A stretch of 64,000 bases of DNA from Cristatella mucedo (GCA_009760855.2 WPIO01000009.1:6466501-6530500); one strand, 5' to 3'; positions 1 to 11,435 are shown, numbered from the stretch's first letter. Numbers and translations: made by a program. The notes: generated by a model not told the origin, from the letters alone.

Positions 1-246
1 GACGCATTGTGCAAACACCTTGTCAATCTCGAAGAAATAGTTTTTCGTGTACCGCGGCGGCATTCGCTTGAAGTACTTAGCTAACAATGGCTCCTATCCA
101 GTAACGAACGGGCGGCTGGAGTCATTGTGATCCAAGAAGAGTGCCGTCACCGACTTGATTTTGTTCCAGGTTTCGACAATCTGATCCGGTGTTACAAATT
201 GAGCCGATGCAAGGAATTTCGGAGATCTGCGACGCCCCAATCTGCC
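1..246 (-). pseudogene. Unidentified protein-coding relic running off the window start
   Basis: Read on the minus strand, about 80 codons stay in one frame with a single internal stop (TAG, near position 101). The residues look protein-like rather than random: an SPKFLASAQFVTPDQIVETW stretch, then a TALFLDH stretch, then after the stop a KYFKRMPPRYTKNYFFEIDK stretch rich in aromatic and basic residues. I do not recognise the family. The surroundings are repeats and the frame is broken, so a decayed mobile-element protein is one possibility; a host exon with a polymorphic or erroneous stop is another. The downstream part of the protein would lie outside the window. Confidence 0.35.
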
Positions 247-296
247 TGATTGTGGGAGTGGCCCGGCAGAAGAAACGCGAGCACAACTTCTTATAA

Positions 297-325
297 GATA
301 TATATATATATATATATATATATGT
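297..325. repeat. (TA)n microsatellite
   Basis: An uninterrupted AT dinucleotide tract followed by a short TGTGTATATA stretch. Confidence 0.9.
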
Positions 326-470
326 GTATATATAACTTCTTAAGCCTTCTTATAGAAAAGGATCGAAAGAAGAGCATAGACATGGAACACCGTTATGGAC
401 TTGTTTTGCCCGACGCAATCGTCGAGCACGATGAACAGGATCTCTGGAGGAGAGTTCTTCTGCGCAATCT

Positions 471-620
471 ATATATAATTCATTTGTATAGCGCCCTAAG
501 AGAACATAATCTCAGGCGCTTCACATATGCCACGGGGCTCTATCTAGCCCACGACCTCGGCCAGACCTTGGTCGGGGGGGGGGAGCACCTTTACCATAGG
601 GCCAAAAAAGGCCTAGCTTG
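471..620 (-). mobile_element. SINE-1 copy (tRNA-derived)
   Basis: Reverse-orientation copy. The 3' tail (GCGCC..AGAGAAC..AATCTC complement) starts at about 475. The tRNA-like head, including the complement of the CCCGACCAAGGTC segment, ends near 620. A G-run at 570-582 interrupts the head. The same family recurs at 10925, 20412, 27841, 35183, 37158, 49765 and 56098. Confidence 0.8.
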
Positions 621-659
621 TGCTTGGCGATTACAACGGCTCTGCGAGCGCTGCTAAAA

Positions 660-2235
660 AAATTAATTACAAGAGTGAGAGTATGAATGATGAAAAGAAG
701 CGGACCAAGTGCAGCTTCCTACAGCTGCCCATACTTCAAAGGCCACCATTATGAGTGCTGCTCGTTGACATCTGTCCTCTATAATCTCCTGCTTAGGTAG
801 GACTTAAGCCACTTCGGAACAGCGCCCGTGATGCTGGCAGTGTACGGTACCAAAAGCTGCAGAGCAATCGTGCAGACTAGCTTAACGATTTTTCCCAAGT
901 CAGCATTCTTGGCAAGGTCATTCGTTTACCCACGAAATAGTCCTGACTGTAGAGGGATAAGCTCTTATAACTGACCGAAATTTACTTGCTTGGTTTGAAG
1001 TTTTTTTTAATGTAAGACGTTAAGCTTGTCTGCCATTACTCGCTCCGGCGGATTTGACAGTAATGGCAACAGGAAACCGGGTGGATGTTCTCACGGTCAA
1101 CGTATGGACATCTAAATGGGTGGCCTAACAACAGCTTCTTTGAAGGATGCATGGACAAGACCTGATGCTGAGGACATGTATGGCGTTAAGCAGGGCTGCA
1201 GCAAATCTATGCATTTCAGACGAGAAAGTCTAGTATATGATATACAGAGCTAGCAGTTCTTTCTCGACTTCGAGAAATTAACTTTTGAGATGAGGACAGC
1301 GATCTTGAAGGTAGATATTAAAGTAAAGAAAGTGATTAAGGGTGAGGGGCCCAATGGGAATGTTACCTAGGGGATGGTCTCTTAATCTTATCCATCTTTC
1401 GGCAAAACTAACTAAAAAGAGAATCGCTAGGTGAGGTGCTGACCTGGAAGCAGTTAAGGAAAGAGATAAAGGCCGCCACCAGCAGTCTCGGATGGTGCAT
1501 CTGTTATTCCACTTGTATTTATTGAAGTTAACTAGGCCTTAGCTAGGATCGATTCATACGACCTACAATAGTCATTGAGTGCCAGTCGATGGTCAGTCCA
1601 GATCTTCTCCACACGTTCTCATGCTTTCGCTACCCAGCGTCCCAGCTAGTGTAATGTCTGCACTACCTACAGGCCTTCTTCGCAAGGTAATGTTCTTAGT
1701 CTGTGGCTCAAACTCATCCACAATATTGTTTAGCGTCGTGGAGTAGTATTTTACCAGTGAGTATAGGTCGGACACAGGATTTAGCAAAAGGGGCAAGGAA
1801 GATATTTTTTGTAGAATGAATCAATATCAAGAATATTGAGGATTCGTGATTCAGGTATGATTTTTGATGTTGAAAAGAGCACACACTGTAGACTGAATGA
1901 GATGTACACGTGGTCAGACATGTACACTTTGGTAACAATAGGAGTTGACAGCATATAATCGCAGGATGATGTTTGATCGTGCACGGGTGACCTGCGTTGT
2001 ATGTGGGGGCCATGCACACGAGCCGAAACAGCAAATTAATCAATGCACGAAATTCGACACATATGGCGCTAGTTGGATGGCCGTAATCAATGTTAAAATC
2101 CTCCAGTAAAAAGAAGGGGATGATTCTTGGAACACAGGGTCGATATGAGATCAGGAAACCCGGCAAAAAAGCAAGTCTTGGTCGCGGGGGTTCGATGGAC
2201 GAAGGTTTGCTTGCTTTAATTGCATTGGTGGCCTG
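660..2235. other. No gene recognised
   Basis: Moderately AT-rich sequence. Open frames on either strand are short (the longest, 150 codons on the minus strand at 1714-2166, has no recognisable motif and is overlapped by another frame). A stretch at 960-1010 (TTTACTTGCTTGGTTTGAAG) is faintly like a degenerate LINE-A 5' RT region, but I cannot support an annotation. Confidence 0.4.
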
Positions 2236-2238
2236 CTG

Positions 2239-2369
2239 CTAGTGCAGCGACTCGATACACGAGATCACGACTTCATAGATGATCGGCAGCACGCAGGCGA
2301 AGCCCGCGGCCAAAAAGGAAAGCCGGTAGCATAAGGCATCCAGGAGGCAGGGGCAGTACGTCTGCTCCG
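2239..2369 (-). CDS. Possible C-terminal exon with a membrane segment, unidentified
   Basis: On the minus strand a frame ending at TAG (2241-2239) encodes about 42 residues. A cysteine-rich start (YCPCLLDALCYR) is followed by a roughly 20-residue hydrophobic span (FLAAGFACVLPIIYEVVISC) and a short SLH tail. A TGA stops the frame three codons upstream. An AG just before the ACG TAC codons could be a splice acceptor, but it lacks a good pyrimidine tract. The segment lies 470 bp downstream of the DGCR6 stop on the same strand. It could be the last exon of another membrane protein or chance; no family is recognised. Confidence 0.25.
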
Positions 2370-2530
2370 ACGCTCATTCGGGAAAACGCCAAAACACGTG
2401 CGTGCTCCATTGTTGTGGGATCCAGGACACTCTTCGGTCAAACCACTCATTGGCAGGTCGGGTACCTGCTGCATCCACACACTGGCCACGGTCGCCTTGA
2501 CCGCAGCCTTTCATTCGCCTTCATGAGGTG

Positions 2531-2715
2531 CTAGCCGTGATGGCATACTAGGTAAGGCGGTTGCTCCACGACCTCGGTCGCGACATCGTGGGTTCGAATG
2601 CTGCGATGGGCGATTCTTTATTGCCACTGCAACCGATGGTGATTGATGCCTCGAAGGCTCTTCTGCCGCTATGCAAACAGGGACTGTTAGTTAAATCAGC
2701 TAGTATTTTAAATCT
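2531..2715 (+). mobile_element. SINE-2 copy (tRNA-derived)
   Basis: Head GCCGTGATGGCATACTAGG with a Pol III box-B-like GGGTTCGAATGC, a middle CGATTCTTTATTGCCACTGC and the family tail AAATCAGCTAGTATTTT. Other copies are at 19896 (minus), 34741, 44435, 44988, 55000 and 55540. Unlike SINE-1, the 3' end does not resemble either LINE family here. Confidence 0.8.
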
Positions 2716-2836
2716 TTATTCATCTATCTTTTAGCCATCCGAATGCAGCCGGCCCCTTTCTACAGCAAGTGCATAAGCAGTGGACAACGATCCGTTAGCA
2801 AAGCCGAGCCGGCGGCAACAGGGTGGAGAGGGCCTC

Positions 2837-5800
2837 TCACGACAGCATGCCGCTCGACGCTGCGAGGCAGTCGTTGAGGCGCAAGATGAAGCTCAGCAGG
2901 TACATCTGCAGCTGCAAGTCGGTTGCATTGTTCGTCATGCTGAAGCCCGGGAGGCCGGCTTTGGTAAGTATGTCCTGCTGATTCATGACCTTCTGATCGA
3001 GGATTTGTATGATGGTCACGTCCATGGAGCGCAGCTGCTCGCCGTGACGCCTCTCAAGCAGCGCCATCTGCTCCTGGTGGCGTGGCAGCAGGCTGGGCAG
3101 CATTTCCGGCCGGGCCTCGCACTCGCGCAGCTCATCCCTCTGCCGAGCCATCAGCTCCTTTCTCTCGACTGAAAGAGTGCACGCACGCATACACGAAGCT
3201 CCCCCTAGTTCGCTGGGCTGCGGCGGCGACAGCGGTCTGCTTACATCGGGCCGCAGCTGCGGCGACGCAGCAACAAAGCAAAGGGCAGCGGCAAGGCCTT
3301 GCCGCACGAAGGCAAAGTGCAGCAGCGGCTGCTGCAAGACGTCGAACGGGCTTCGGCCGCTTACTGCAGATGAAGCTGCCAACGAAACCACGCAGTCATC
3401 GAAACCAAAGGGAAGCCGCGGATGCTAGATGCACGAGACTGGAAAGTCGGCAACCCTTCCCGTCTCTCGGCTCGATTGGAATGCTGGCACGACAAGGCGA
3501 TCGCGGCAGGATCGAACACAGCGCCTCGGTTTCGCGAGTCAAACCGTGGCACCAGGAGACACTACAGCCTACATCTCTGTTGGCTACCGAATGTGTACCG
3601 AAAGCCGCTTAGGCTGGCAGTGCGCTATACACAACTCTCCTGTGGAACACCCACATTGTCTTTATGGCTTTGTGGAGTTACAGATGGAGATACATAACAT
3701 AACATCTACAGGAAGTTTTAAAAGCCTGCCTGGGGGCCTGTCGGATAATGTAATGCAATGTATCTCTGTCTGTAATACCACAAAACCATACAGACTGTGT
3801 GGGTGTTACACAGGAGAGTTTTGTATAGCGCACTCACAGCCTAAACGGCTTTCGGTAGCCAACAGACTTCGTCTCACACAACAAAGAGAAAGTGGGAAGC
3901 ATAGCAGTGAGGAGAACAGCTGAGGTAGAGAGTAGCATGGAAGTAGCAGCTCAGGACAACTGAAAAGGATGAGCCATAGTCGGCAGCAGGAGAGTAGTTG
4001 TCGTTTCGTAAGAATTGTGGAAGCGAGTTCCATAGTCTAGTCATAGTCTAGAACCTGCAGAGCTAAAGCTTCTGTCGCCAACAGTCTATAAGAAGAGGAA
4101 TGGAACCGCTCGTTTATCGTTCATACAGGACCCGAGGAGTCTGAAACTGGTGCAGCAGTTCAGCTAGGTATGGAGGAGCCAAGCCGTGGCAGGCCTTGTG
4201 GGTCAGCATAAGAACTGTGCTCTGTATTCGTTGATCGACCGGCAGCCATCCTAGCTCTTTTAGCAAAGGAGACACGTGCTCAAACCTCTGGGACTTGAAA
4301 ACTAGTCTTGCAGCCATATTCATAGTCAGCTGCAGTGGCGTAGTTGCATTCTTTAGTAGCCCAACCAAAAGGGAATTACAATACTCAAGCTGAGACAGAA
4401 GTAAGTTGCTAGTTAAATTTTTTGCAAGCCACTGTGAAAGACAGCTCTTAATCTTAAATAGGGATCGGACGTGATGGCTAGCTGTAGAAGCAGTCTGCTG
4501 AATGATTTTAAAATTGAGGCAGCTGTCGAAAACGACACCTAAATTTCGAGCATGTGGTTATGGTCACACAACAGCATCACCTATTAGAAGAACAAAGCCT
4601 TGTAATCCAGCCACATGCTTAGGGTGTCCTATGAGCAGCAGTTCGGATTTATCGTCATGTAGTTTCAAGAAATTTTCCGACATCCAGGATCGAATGTCGC
4701 CAAGGCAAGCATTCAGTTTATCAGTTACTGCAGCAGATTCCGACGGTTTGAATGACAAATACAGCTGAGTATCGTCATCATAAAAGCCATATCATACTCC
4801 ACGTGCCTTAGTCACTTTCCCCAGAGGTTGAGTATAAATGGAGAACAGCAAGGGACCGAGTAAAGACCCTCGAGGGACTCCACAGGTGACCCTTCTCGTG
4901 TGTGAGATATGGCCTTCACACGACACGGATTGAACATGTGCAACTTATCAGCGCAGGGCCAAAGAATCAGTGGCAGAGCCATTGCTTCCCTTGCCAAACT
5001 TCACGGAAAGTGGGAGAAATTGATAAACAAAAAAAAAAGTAGGAATCGAAGCTGCAGTGCAAGTGTGACCGCATGATGGAACTGCGTTACAAAAGTGAAA
5101 TCTTTGTTCGATATCGCTCACCGGGTTGCCTGAAAGTCATGACACGTCACGAGGGTAGTGACTCTTCAGCAGCATCGAGGGGTAAGGGCAGGAGAAAAGG
5201 ATGAGAGTCGTCCAAAAGTTGACCAAGACAGACAGTGGATCGGCACAGAATACGATATGAGGTGAATTAAAAGAGACAAGAGAAATGCATACAAGCATGC
5301 AAGGATGCGACATTCGTCAGCTCAGACGTTTCAGAAGCCAAGCAGAGCACACACAATGGCAGGTTACAAGGAACAGTTTTCACCACAATTTTGATTCATC
5401 TTGGCAGCATACAAAATGCATATAGAATGCAAGACTGACACCGAATGCCGAAGAGGAGACCGGGCCGTCCATGCCACTGCGGCTCTTGCACTATTCTTGC
5501 TCTGACAGTGCAAGTCAATGTTTTTTTTTTCTACATAACGATAACATCACGACCAACTGACGTCTTGGTCAAGTAATTGTGAAGCATGCTCTCAGATTCT
5601 GTGCTTACACGATGCAAGGCCAAACCAAATGCCTCCACATCATCAGCCACGACCCTCACACGACACATCTGGACATGGGCATCAGCTGCGCTGACATTTG
5701 ACAGGCTTCCCGGCAAGGAAACTTCAGTGCTCAAGGTGAAATGCCTTGAGGGAATGACGAAACCTGCCCTGGCAGGCAGGCATCTACCCTATGGCAGTAG

Positions 5801-7454
5801 CCTGGCAATGGCAAAGTCACCTCGTCAGAGGATTGATTGCTGCCGCCACTCTCTTGACCGAGCATCGGCAGGTGCAGCCACAAGCCTTCAACCAACGGTG
5901 CCTTCGATCGTAGGCCACATCCGATCATCAGCAGCGCAAAACGGAGCAGGGCAGGTGGATATCAATGACACCATGCTCCGAGGCTTCGCCCACAGAACTG
6001 AAAGGCCGGCTGCGTCGGCACGACCTCACTCGTCCACGGGATCCGAAGAAAAACGGCAGTCGTGAAGACGAAGAAAGACGTGCAGGGAGAATCTACAGCC
6101 GAGAGCTCGACAGAACTGGGGGAAGAGGAAGGAGACGGCAGCAGAAGTGCGAGCTCAGCAGCAAGAGGGGAAGGCCTGGGGGGGGGGGGAAGAGAATGAG
6201 GCAGAAGAGCAAACTGAATCCTCCAAGGCAGATAGGATCCAATCAACATATTCAAGCGGCAAGTGGCGGACGCCCAACCTGACAGCAGCGGCAGCATGCA
6301 CAAAGAACGAACTAGAGTCCGAAGTAGCGCGCCCATTGGCAAACACCTTCTCTCTAAGGAGTGAGTCGACAATTATTCGAGCTCTATCCCGTGAGGGTAA
6401 CATCAATCAGAGGGGGGGGGAGCAGCAGTCCACTGGTTCCCGGTCATCGTGGCAAAATCGCATAGCAGCAAAATCGTGCAACGACGCCCGAGCTGTAGCG
6501 GCTGCTCGGTTCAGCACGGCTGACCAAGCGATGGACAGATGGAGTGTGCACCGCCCACTCCCCGCCACCCCGTCCTCCGTACCGCTATGGTGCTTCTGGA
6601 GTTCGATGCGCTGCTGATGAAGGCTCTTCTCCTCCATCTCCTGCATCTCCTTCAGGCTCTTCACAATGTCGAAGACAGTGCCGTCGAGGAGCGCACTGGC
6701 GAGTCCCGAGAGCAGGTCGTAGGACAGGCGCAGCTGGTACTGCCTGACATGGCAAAAGTGGGCCGAAGCGTGAGGGCTCTGCGAAGCTTTTGCAGAGCGG
6801 CATGGACAGGGCCCGACGCCGTGCTGCCGCAACTGCAATCGACAGCCGGTGCCGTCGCTGGGACGACCCAAGTGGGGCTGCCAAGGCTTGCCTGGGGCAC
6901 TGCTCACTGACCGAGGAGTCTCACTTTTACTCAACGGCTATCACCATCACTTGCAGTGAGCAAAAAAGGATTGCCCAGATCAGGTTTCGAACCCACAATC
7001 TGGGTCCGAATGAGCAAACACCTTACCCCATCGGCTGAGACGAAGGGGCACACCAACAGCACACACGAACCGCAAGCGTACACGAACGCGAATGAGCGCT
7101 CGCCCTCGCGCATACACGCACGCGCACGCACCCACACGCACGCACGCACGCACACGCACGCACGCACGCACACGCACGCACACATTGAAAGAGATTCCAG
7201 CCTGCCCGCGACAACTGAAGGAGATGCTGCAGCGGAACCAGCTTCCAGGGCGCTGGCTAGCGAGCAAGGCGCCGCCGTGCAAGGAGAACGCTGCAGCCCG
7301 GTAGAGACTTCACTCACGCCGGCACGTCGGCGCTGTACGACTGGAGCTGCTCCAGCAGATAGTAGTGCAGTTTTTGCTGTCGCTCTTTGCGCTCCAGCTC
7401 CTCTTTTACGGTGGCCAGCACCGACGACTCAATTAGCGGCACGTAATGAGCCAT
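2837..7454 (-). CDS. DGCR6: DGCR6 homologue, three coding exons
   Basis: Exons (minus strand): 7454-7318 (ATG; ends with two bases of a codon), 6743-6583 and 3168-2837 (stop TGA). Junctions are GC|GTGAGT, CAG|GCAGTACC, AGCG|GTACGG and TTTCAG|TC, and the phases join without loss (137+161+332 = 630 nt) into 209 residues; human DGCR6 is about 220. Family landmarks in order: N-terminal coiled region ending [13 protein letters not shown]; the core [20 protein letters not shown] followed by [19 protein letters not shown]; a long charged helix ([17 protein letters not shown]); and the C-terminal signature [20 protein letters not shown] followed by [12 protein letters not shown]. Vertebrate DGCR6 has [17 protein letters not shown] and DQKV..QQSTLEKAGVPGFYVT at these places. 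The family has no catalytic motif; the predicted helices suggest a coiled-coil partner protein. Intron 1 is 574 bp, with a CA microsatellite and a tRNA-like SINE relic. Intron 2 is 3.4 kb and holds two LINE-B copies and a GC-rich stretch. All exons are GC-rich compared with the flanks. Confidence 0.93.
3575..3735 (+). mobile_element. LINE-B 3' end fragment in DGCR6 intron 2
   Basis: Begins in GTTGGCTACCGAATGTG, continues through AAAGCCGCTTAGGCTG and the CTCCTGTGGAACACCC block, and ends in GATACATAACATAACAT. This is the last ~150 bp of LINE-B, 5'-truncated. It faces the next LINE-B tail to tail. Confidence 0.8.
3745..5000 (-). mobile_element. LINE-B copy (degenerate RT), DGCR6 intron 2
   Basis: Reverse-orientation non-LTR element. 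The 3' end is at about 3750 (complement of GAGATACATTGCATTACATT). RT remnants run towards 5000: minus-strand frames give [45 protein letters not shown] and, upstream, a remnant of the [22 protein letters not shown] motif. Stops and frameshifts break every domain; the endonuclease region is absent. Confidence 0.8.
5000..6580. other. Rest of DGCR6 intron 2, partly GC-rich, no exon supported
   Basis: The part from about 5580 to 6530 is GC-rich with overlapping open frames on both strands (plus 5586-6065, 159 codons; minus 5962-6372, 136 codons). Their composition is Arg/Ser/Ala-rich and without a recognised domain. Poly-G runs lie at 6178-6190 and 6410-6420. An antisense or nested transcript is possible but nothing in the sequence demonstrates it. 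Confidence 0.4.
6958..7045 (-). mobile_element. tRNA-like SINE relic in DGCR6 intron 1
   Basis: The reverse complement reads as a tRNA-type head: AAGGTGTTTGCTCATTCGGA, then GTGGGTTCGAAACCTG (box-B-like), then GGCAATCC. Related to the SINE-2 head but truncated. Confidence 0.5.
7092..7185. repeat. ACGC/AC microsatellite
   Basis: Imperfect CACGCACG / CACACG tract. Frames through it give meaningless Thr-His-Ala-Arg repeats. Confidence 0.9.
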
Positions 7455-7971
7455 CTGCACGAGAGCGCGGCGGCGGCGACGCCGGCCGTCGGACGCGATA
7501 CGCGTACAGACGCAACCGGTTCAACAGGTTGGACGGAGGCAGCGCAGCGGTGGAATGCAATGGTTCAACTCGCAAAAGCTAAGAGCTAAACTACCAACTC
7601 TCAGTGCAAGCGCATGCCGCACGGGCTGAGGGATAACAGCTCAGGCGGTATTAGCAAGCGGCGCCCAGGTGCATGGACTTGCAGCGATAATTCTTCCGCC
7701 GAAGATGAACAGCCTAATCGAAGTTTAGCAGAGCGGCCGAGCAACAACGGCGAGCCAATAGCTCACAGCGCAAACCTACTGCCGACGTGCTCGAAACGCT
7801 AGGCGGCTATGTCCCCATGGGTAGCTAAAAATAGCCGAAGATGGATTCACTGTGTGACCTTGCGACCTCGGAGGGAGCTCAAACCGTCGCATGGCAGCCG
7901 CACTGACATTTCATCAGATTCTGTCGTAAGGTCTTAAGCATTGACGACTCCGCATTCAGAAGAAAGCCGAG

Positions 7972-7972
7972 A

Positions 7973-8020
<48 letters not shown>
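7972..8020. repeat. (GA)n microsatellite
   Basis: Pure GA dinucleotide tract of about 45 bp, 0.5 kb upstream of the DGCR6 start on the transcribed strand. Confidence 0.9.
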
Positions 8021-8021
<1 letters not shown>

Positions 8022-9075
8022 TTCTGTGCCCGAAGGTGAGGACGCGTGCCAAGCGCGAATTTGACAGAGAGGAGGGCTTCCACCACTGTCTGCGCTCAGA
8101 GCAGACCTCGCTCTCAATCTTGCCGCCAATGGGCGATAGTTTGTGCCGGTCGCTCGCTCTGTCGCATTGTGGCGGTTGATCTGAGCTGGCCACATCGTAT
8201 TGGGTGACCTTGTCGCCTGCGTGCATCGGCGCGGTATCTCGGTATCGGGCATAGATGTTTGGCGAACCGGCCTGCGCTATCAGCTTGGCGCGAAAGTCGT
8301 CGATCTCGATCGTGAACGCTGGTAGCTTACTGGAGATGACGATCTTTCAGGAGCTTTCGGGAAAATATATAGTGAGACTTGGCTCTACAACAGCGAGGCT
8401 ACGTTCTTGGCGTTTGCTGCCAGCTTATGAGCACAGGTGAGACCTTACCGGTATTATTATTGCACTTTAAGTTGGACTTCAGACCGCGCTTGGCCGTTTT
8501 GGCTCATCGTCTCGGATAAGCAGCACTGCTGCAGCTTTACTAGGAAAGATTCGTGAAACATCACGGGATGTCGCAATTGGATTTGACCCGTAATTCGTAT
8601 GTCCGTTTGATGCTGAGGCAGATGGGAGCCACGTATTCTTTGAGCTTTTGAAACCCGAGGCTTCGTCTTATCATTCTCGTTGTTGCTGCGTTTGACTAGA
8701 TTTGTGCATCTGCTGAGCCTGAATGGCGCGACGCTCATTACATTTTCCAGTCTCTTGTTGCATTTGATGGAAGTCGCATATTAGTTGACCTTCTAAAGTG
8801 CAGCTGTCATTGGCTCTTTCTTCGGTTTCTTGTTGCTTCTGCGTTTGACAAAATTGAGTTTTTGTCGAGTTTCTGTAGTGCGCTGCTTATGGGCTTCCTT
8901 CGTTGTTTGTCTCTCAAGTTGTCTGCGATAGTTGCCCATATATTTGACTTGCTCAACTCCTTTTTAGTGGAATCTATTACTAGGAAGGCCGAATTTGTGC
9001 TCGAAAATAAATGCCGAATTTTTAATTTTTTTTGAGAGAATGTTGAACATTTACCTTATTAAACTTGACACCGTT
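8022..9075. other. No gene recognised upstream of DGCR6
   Basis: Mixed-composition sequence without a supported exon. Its position immediately upstream of the DGCR6 ATG (7454, minus strand) makes the 7.46-8.3 kb part the likely promoter region, but I see no specific element. Confidence 0.3.
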
Positions 9076-9079
9076 CTCT

Positions 9080-10378
9080 GTGTTTATTTTTATGCACAAC
9101 GATTGGTCTGGCAGACGAGGCACTGGCGTGGTTTAAATCGTACATGTCTGATCGTGTTCAAACCGTGTCGTGTGAGGGTCAGGTCTCACACACGAGACCG
9201 GTCACCTGTGGGTCTGTCACCTCAAGGGTCTGTACTCGGTCCCTTGCTGTTCTCCATTTATACTTAACCTCTGGGAAAAGTGATTAAGGCCCATGGAATA
9301 GGATATCACTTTTATGCTGACGTAACTCAGTTTTATTTGTCATTCAAACCGTCGGAATCTACTGCGGCAACTGAGAAACTGAAAGCTTGCCTTGCCGATA
9401 TTCGATCCTGGATGTCGGAAAACTTCCTGAAGTTAAATGACGATAAAACCGAACTGCTGCTCATAGGACACCCTAAGCGTGTGGCTGGATTAAAAGGCTT
9501 TGCTCTTCTAATAGGTGATGCTGTTGTGCGACCATCACCACATGCTCGAAATTTAGGTGTCGTTTTCGACAACTGCCTCAATTTTAAAAGCTTCAGTCGG
9601 AAGATTGCTTCTGCAGCTAGCCATCACGTCCGATCCCTATCCAAGATTAGGAGCTATCTTCCACAGTGGATTGCAAAACATTTAACTAGCTCCTTAGTTT
9701 TGTCTCGGCTTGATTATTGCAATTCCCTACTGGCTGGTCTACCAAAAAATGCAACTACGCCACTGCAGCTGACTGTGAATATGGCTGCAAGTCCCAGAAG
9801 TTTGAGCACGTGTCTCCTTTGCTAACAGAGTTAAGATTGATGCCGGTTGACCAACGGATTCAGAGCAAGGTTCTTACGCTGGCCTACAAGGCCTGCCGCG
9901 GTTTGGCTCCTTCGTACCTAGCTGAATTACTGAATTACAGTTTCAGCCTGTTCTCGCCCTCAGGTCTTGTGTGGACAATAAATTATCTGTTCCATTCCTC
10001 CGCTTAAAGACCGTTGGCGACAGAGCCTTAGCTCTGCAAGTCCTAGACTGTGGAACTCGCTTCCACAATTCTTACGCAACGACAACTACTCTCCTGCTGC
10101 CGACTATGGCTCATCTTTTTCAGTGGTCTTGAGCTGCTACTTGCATGCTACTCACTACCTCAACTGCTCTCGTAACTCTTGTTATCCTTCCCACTTTCTC
10201 TTTGTTGCGTGAGACGAAGTCTGTTGGCTACTGAATGCGTACCGAAAGCCGCTTAGGCTGTGAGTGCGCTGTACAAAAATCTGTCTTTCTACCCACCTAG
10301 TCTTAATGGCTTTGTGTTACAGGCTTTGTGTTACTTTGTGTACAGACTGAGATACATTGCATTACATTACATTACCCT
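9080..10378 (+). mobile_element. LINE-B copy with partial reverse transcriptase
   Basis: Non-LTR retrotransposon, 5'-truncated inside the RT domain. In shifting frames it carries remnants of the [17 protein letters not shown] motif and of YHFYAD. A 181-codon open frame (9280-9825) covers the finger-to-thumb part: [22 protein letters not shown], then [42 protein letters not shown]. The catalytic YADD is altered to Y-A-D-V here. A frameshift near 9790 moves the C-terminal part to another frame ([20 protein letters not shown]). The 3' end is CCGCTTAGGCTGTGAGTGCG followed by TACATTGCATTACATTACAT. The best-preserved LINE-B in the window, but inactive. Confidence 0.88.
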
Positions 10379-10379
10379 T

Positions 10380-10920
10380 TGCGTTTATTAACTTCTTGCA
10401 TCTCAAGTTATGTCTTTATGCATTTCTTATTTGCAATTACTGACTTTGCACAGCTTCGGCCACCTTTAATATACAAGTAATAAATCATGGAACTTTCTAT
10501 TTGTATTCGGGAAATGGTTGTCATATACAGTAGTGACTTTAAGTTTAGCCACACTCATCCCAACTATGGCTGCCTGGTCGACTATTGATGTAGGCAGTTT
10601 TTAAAATCTACACTGCCGGTCTAATCAAGTGAAATTGGTGCAAAAATAAGCAAAGCACCAAATGCAATATTTATTTAGCATGACAACCGCAGCACTGGCA
10701 TAGGATCACTAGTTCTAATAGGATGTTGCCATTCCTTAATTAGTGATCACTGCCCCTATTCAAGCTTGTGTGGACTCAGCGAGTTTCAGAGTTTCGTCGG
10801 ATGGTATAGCATGCCAAACCGCTTCCGATTTGTCCTACCATTTGGCCGGTGATCTGATGTTAAAGTCTTGAGCTCTCAGCTGACACTAAACTTAGTCCCA
10901 AGATAATCAATTGGATAAAA
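10380..10920. other. No gene recognised
   Basis: AT-rich unique-looking sequence between LINE-B and a SINE-1 copy; no open frame of note. Confidence 0.3.
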
Positions 10921-10924
10921 ATAT

Positions 10925-11065
10925 ATAAAAAATATAATTAATTTGTATAGCACCCTAAGAGACTTTAATCTCTATTCAGGCACTTCACATATTCCTCGGG
11001 CTCGAGCCCACGACCTCGGCCAGACCTTGGTCGGGGCGAGCACCTTAACGTCTGGGCCAAGCCAG
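10925..11065 (-). mobile_element. SINE-1 copy
   Basis: Reverse-orientation copy: tail complement AATTTGTATAGCACCCTAAG at 10939, box B complement GGGCTCGAGCCCACGACC, head complement GTCGGGGCGAGCACCTTAAC. Confidence 0.85.
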
Positions 11066-11435
11066 TGAGGCAGGAGGTCAGCCAAGCCAGGCCAGGCTCT
11101 GACTCGGTCACTCGAAGTGCATGAAATGAGGGTGCATGAAATGAGGGTAAGGACTGTCGACAAACTGCAGCACAACTGGACCAGCTGTTTCTGATTATTG
11201 TCCTGTAGATGCGTAAAATTAGTGCCTAGCAGTCGCGATGTTCTTGGCACCCCAACGTTGTCCAGAACTCGCTCGCAGTCGTCTTTATTCACCGCGTCCT
11301 CAATGTGGTGAAGTGCCCCTACTGCGAACCCTTCTGCGAAACCTTTCCATGCCATCGTTGATCTAGAACCAAACTTTGCAGTATGCGTAAGCAGGCATCA
11401 TAATATGCTTTGTCATTCTTGTATCTATCGTAGGA

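Noticed and set aside
3082-3612. 176-codon plus-strand frame over DGCR6 exon 3
   Set aside because: Antisense to a well-supported exon, Ala/Arg-rich and without domain.
5586-6065. 159-codon plus frame in DGCR6 intron 2
   Set aside because: Compositionally biased, no start context, splice site or motif; antisense frames are equally open in this GC-rich stretch.
7023-7304. Thr-His-Ala-Arg and Cys-Val-Arg-Ala repeat proteins
   Set aside because: They are translations of the AC/ACGC microsatellite in several frames.
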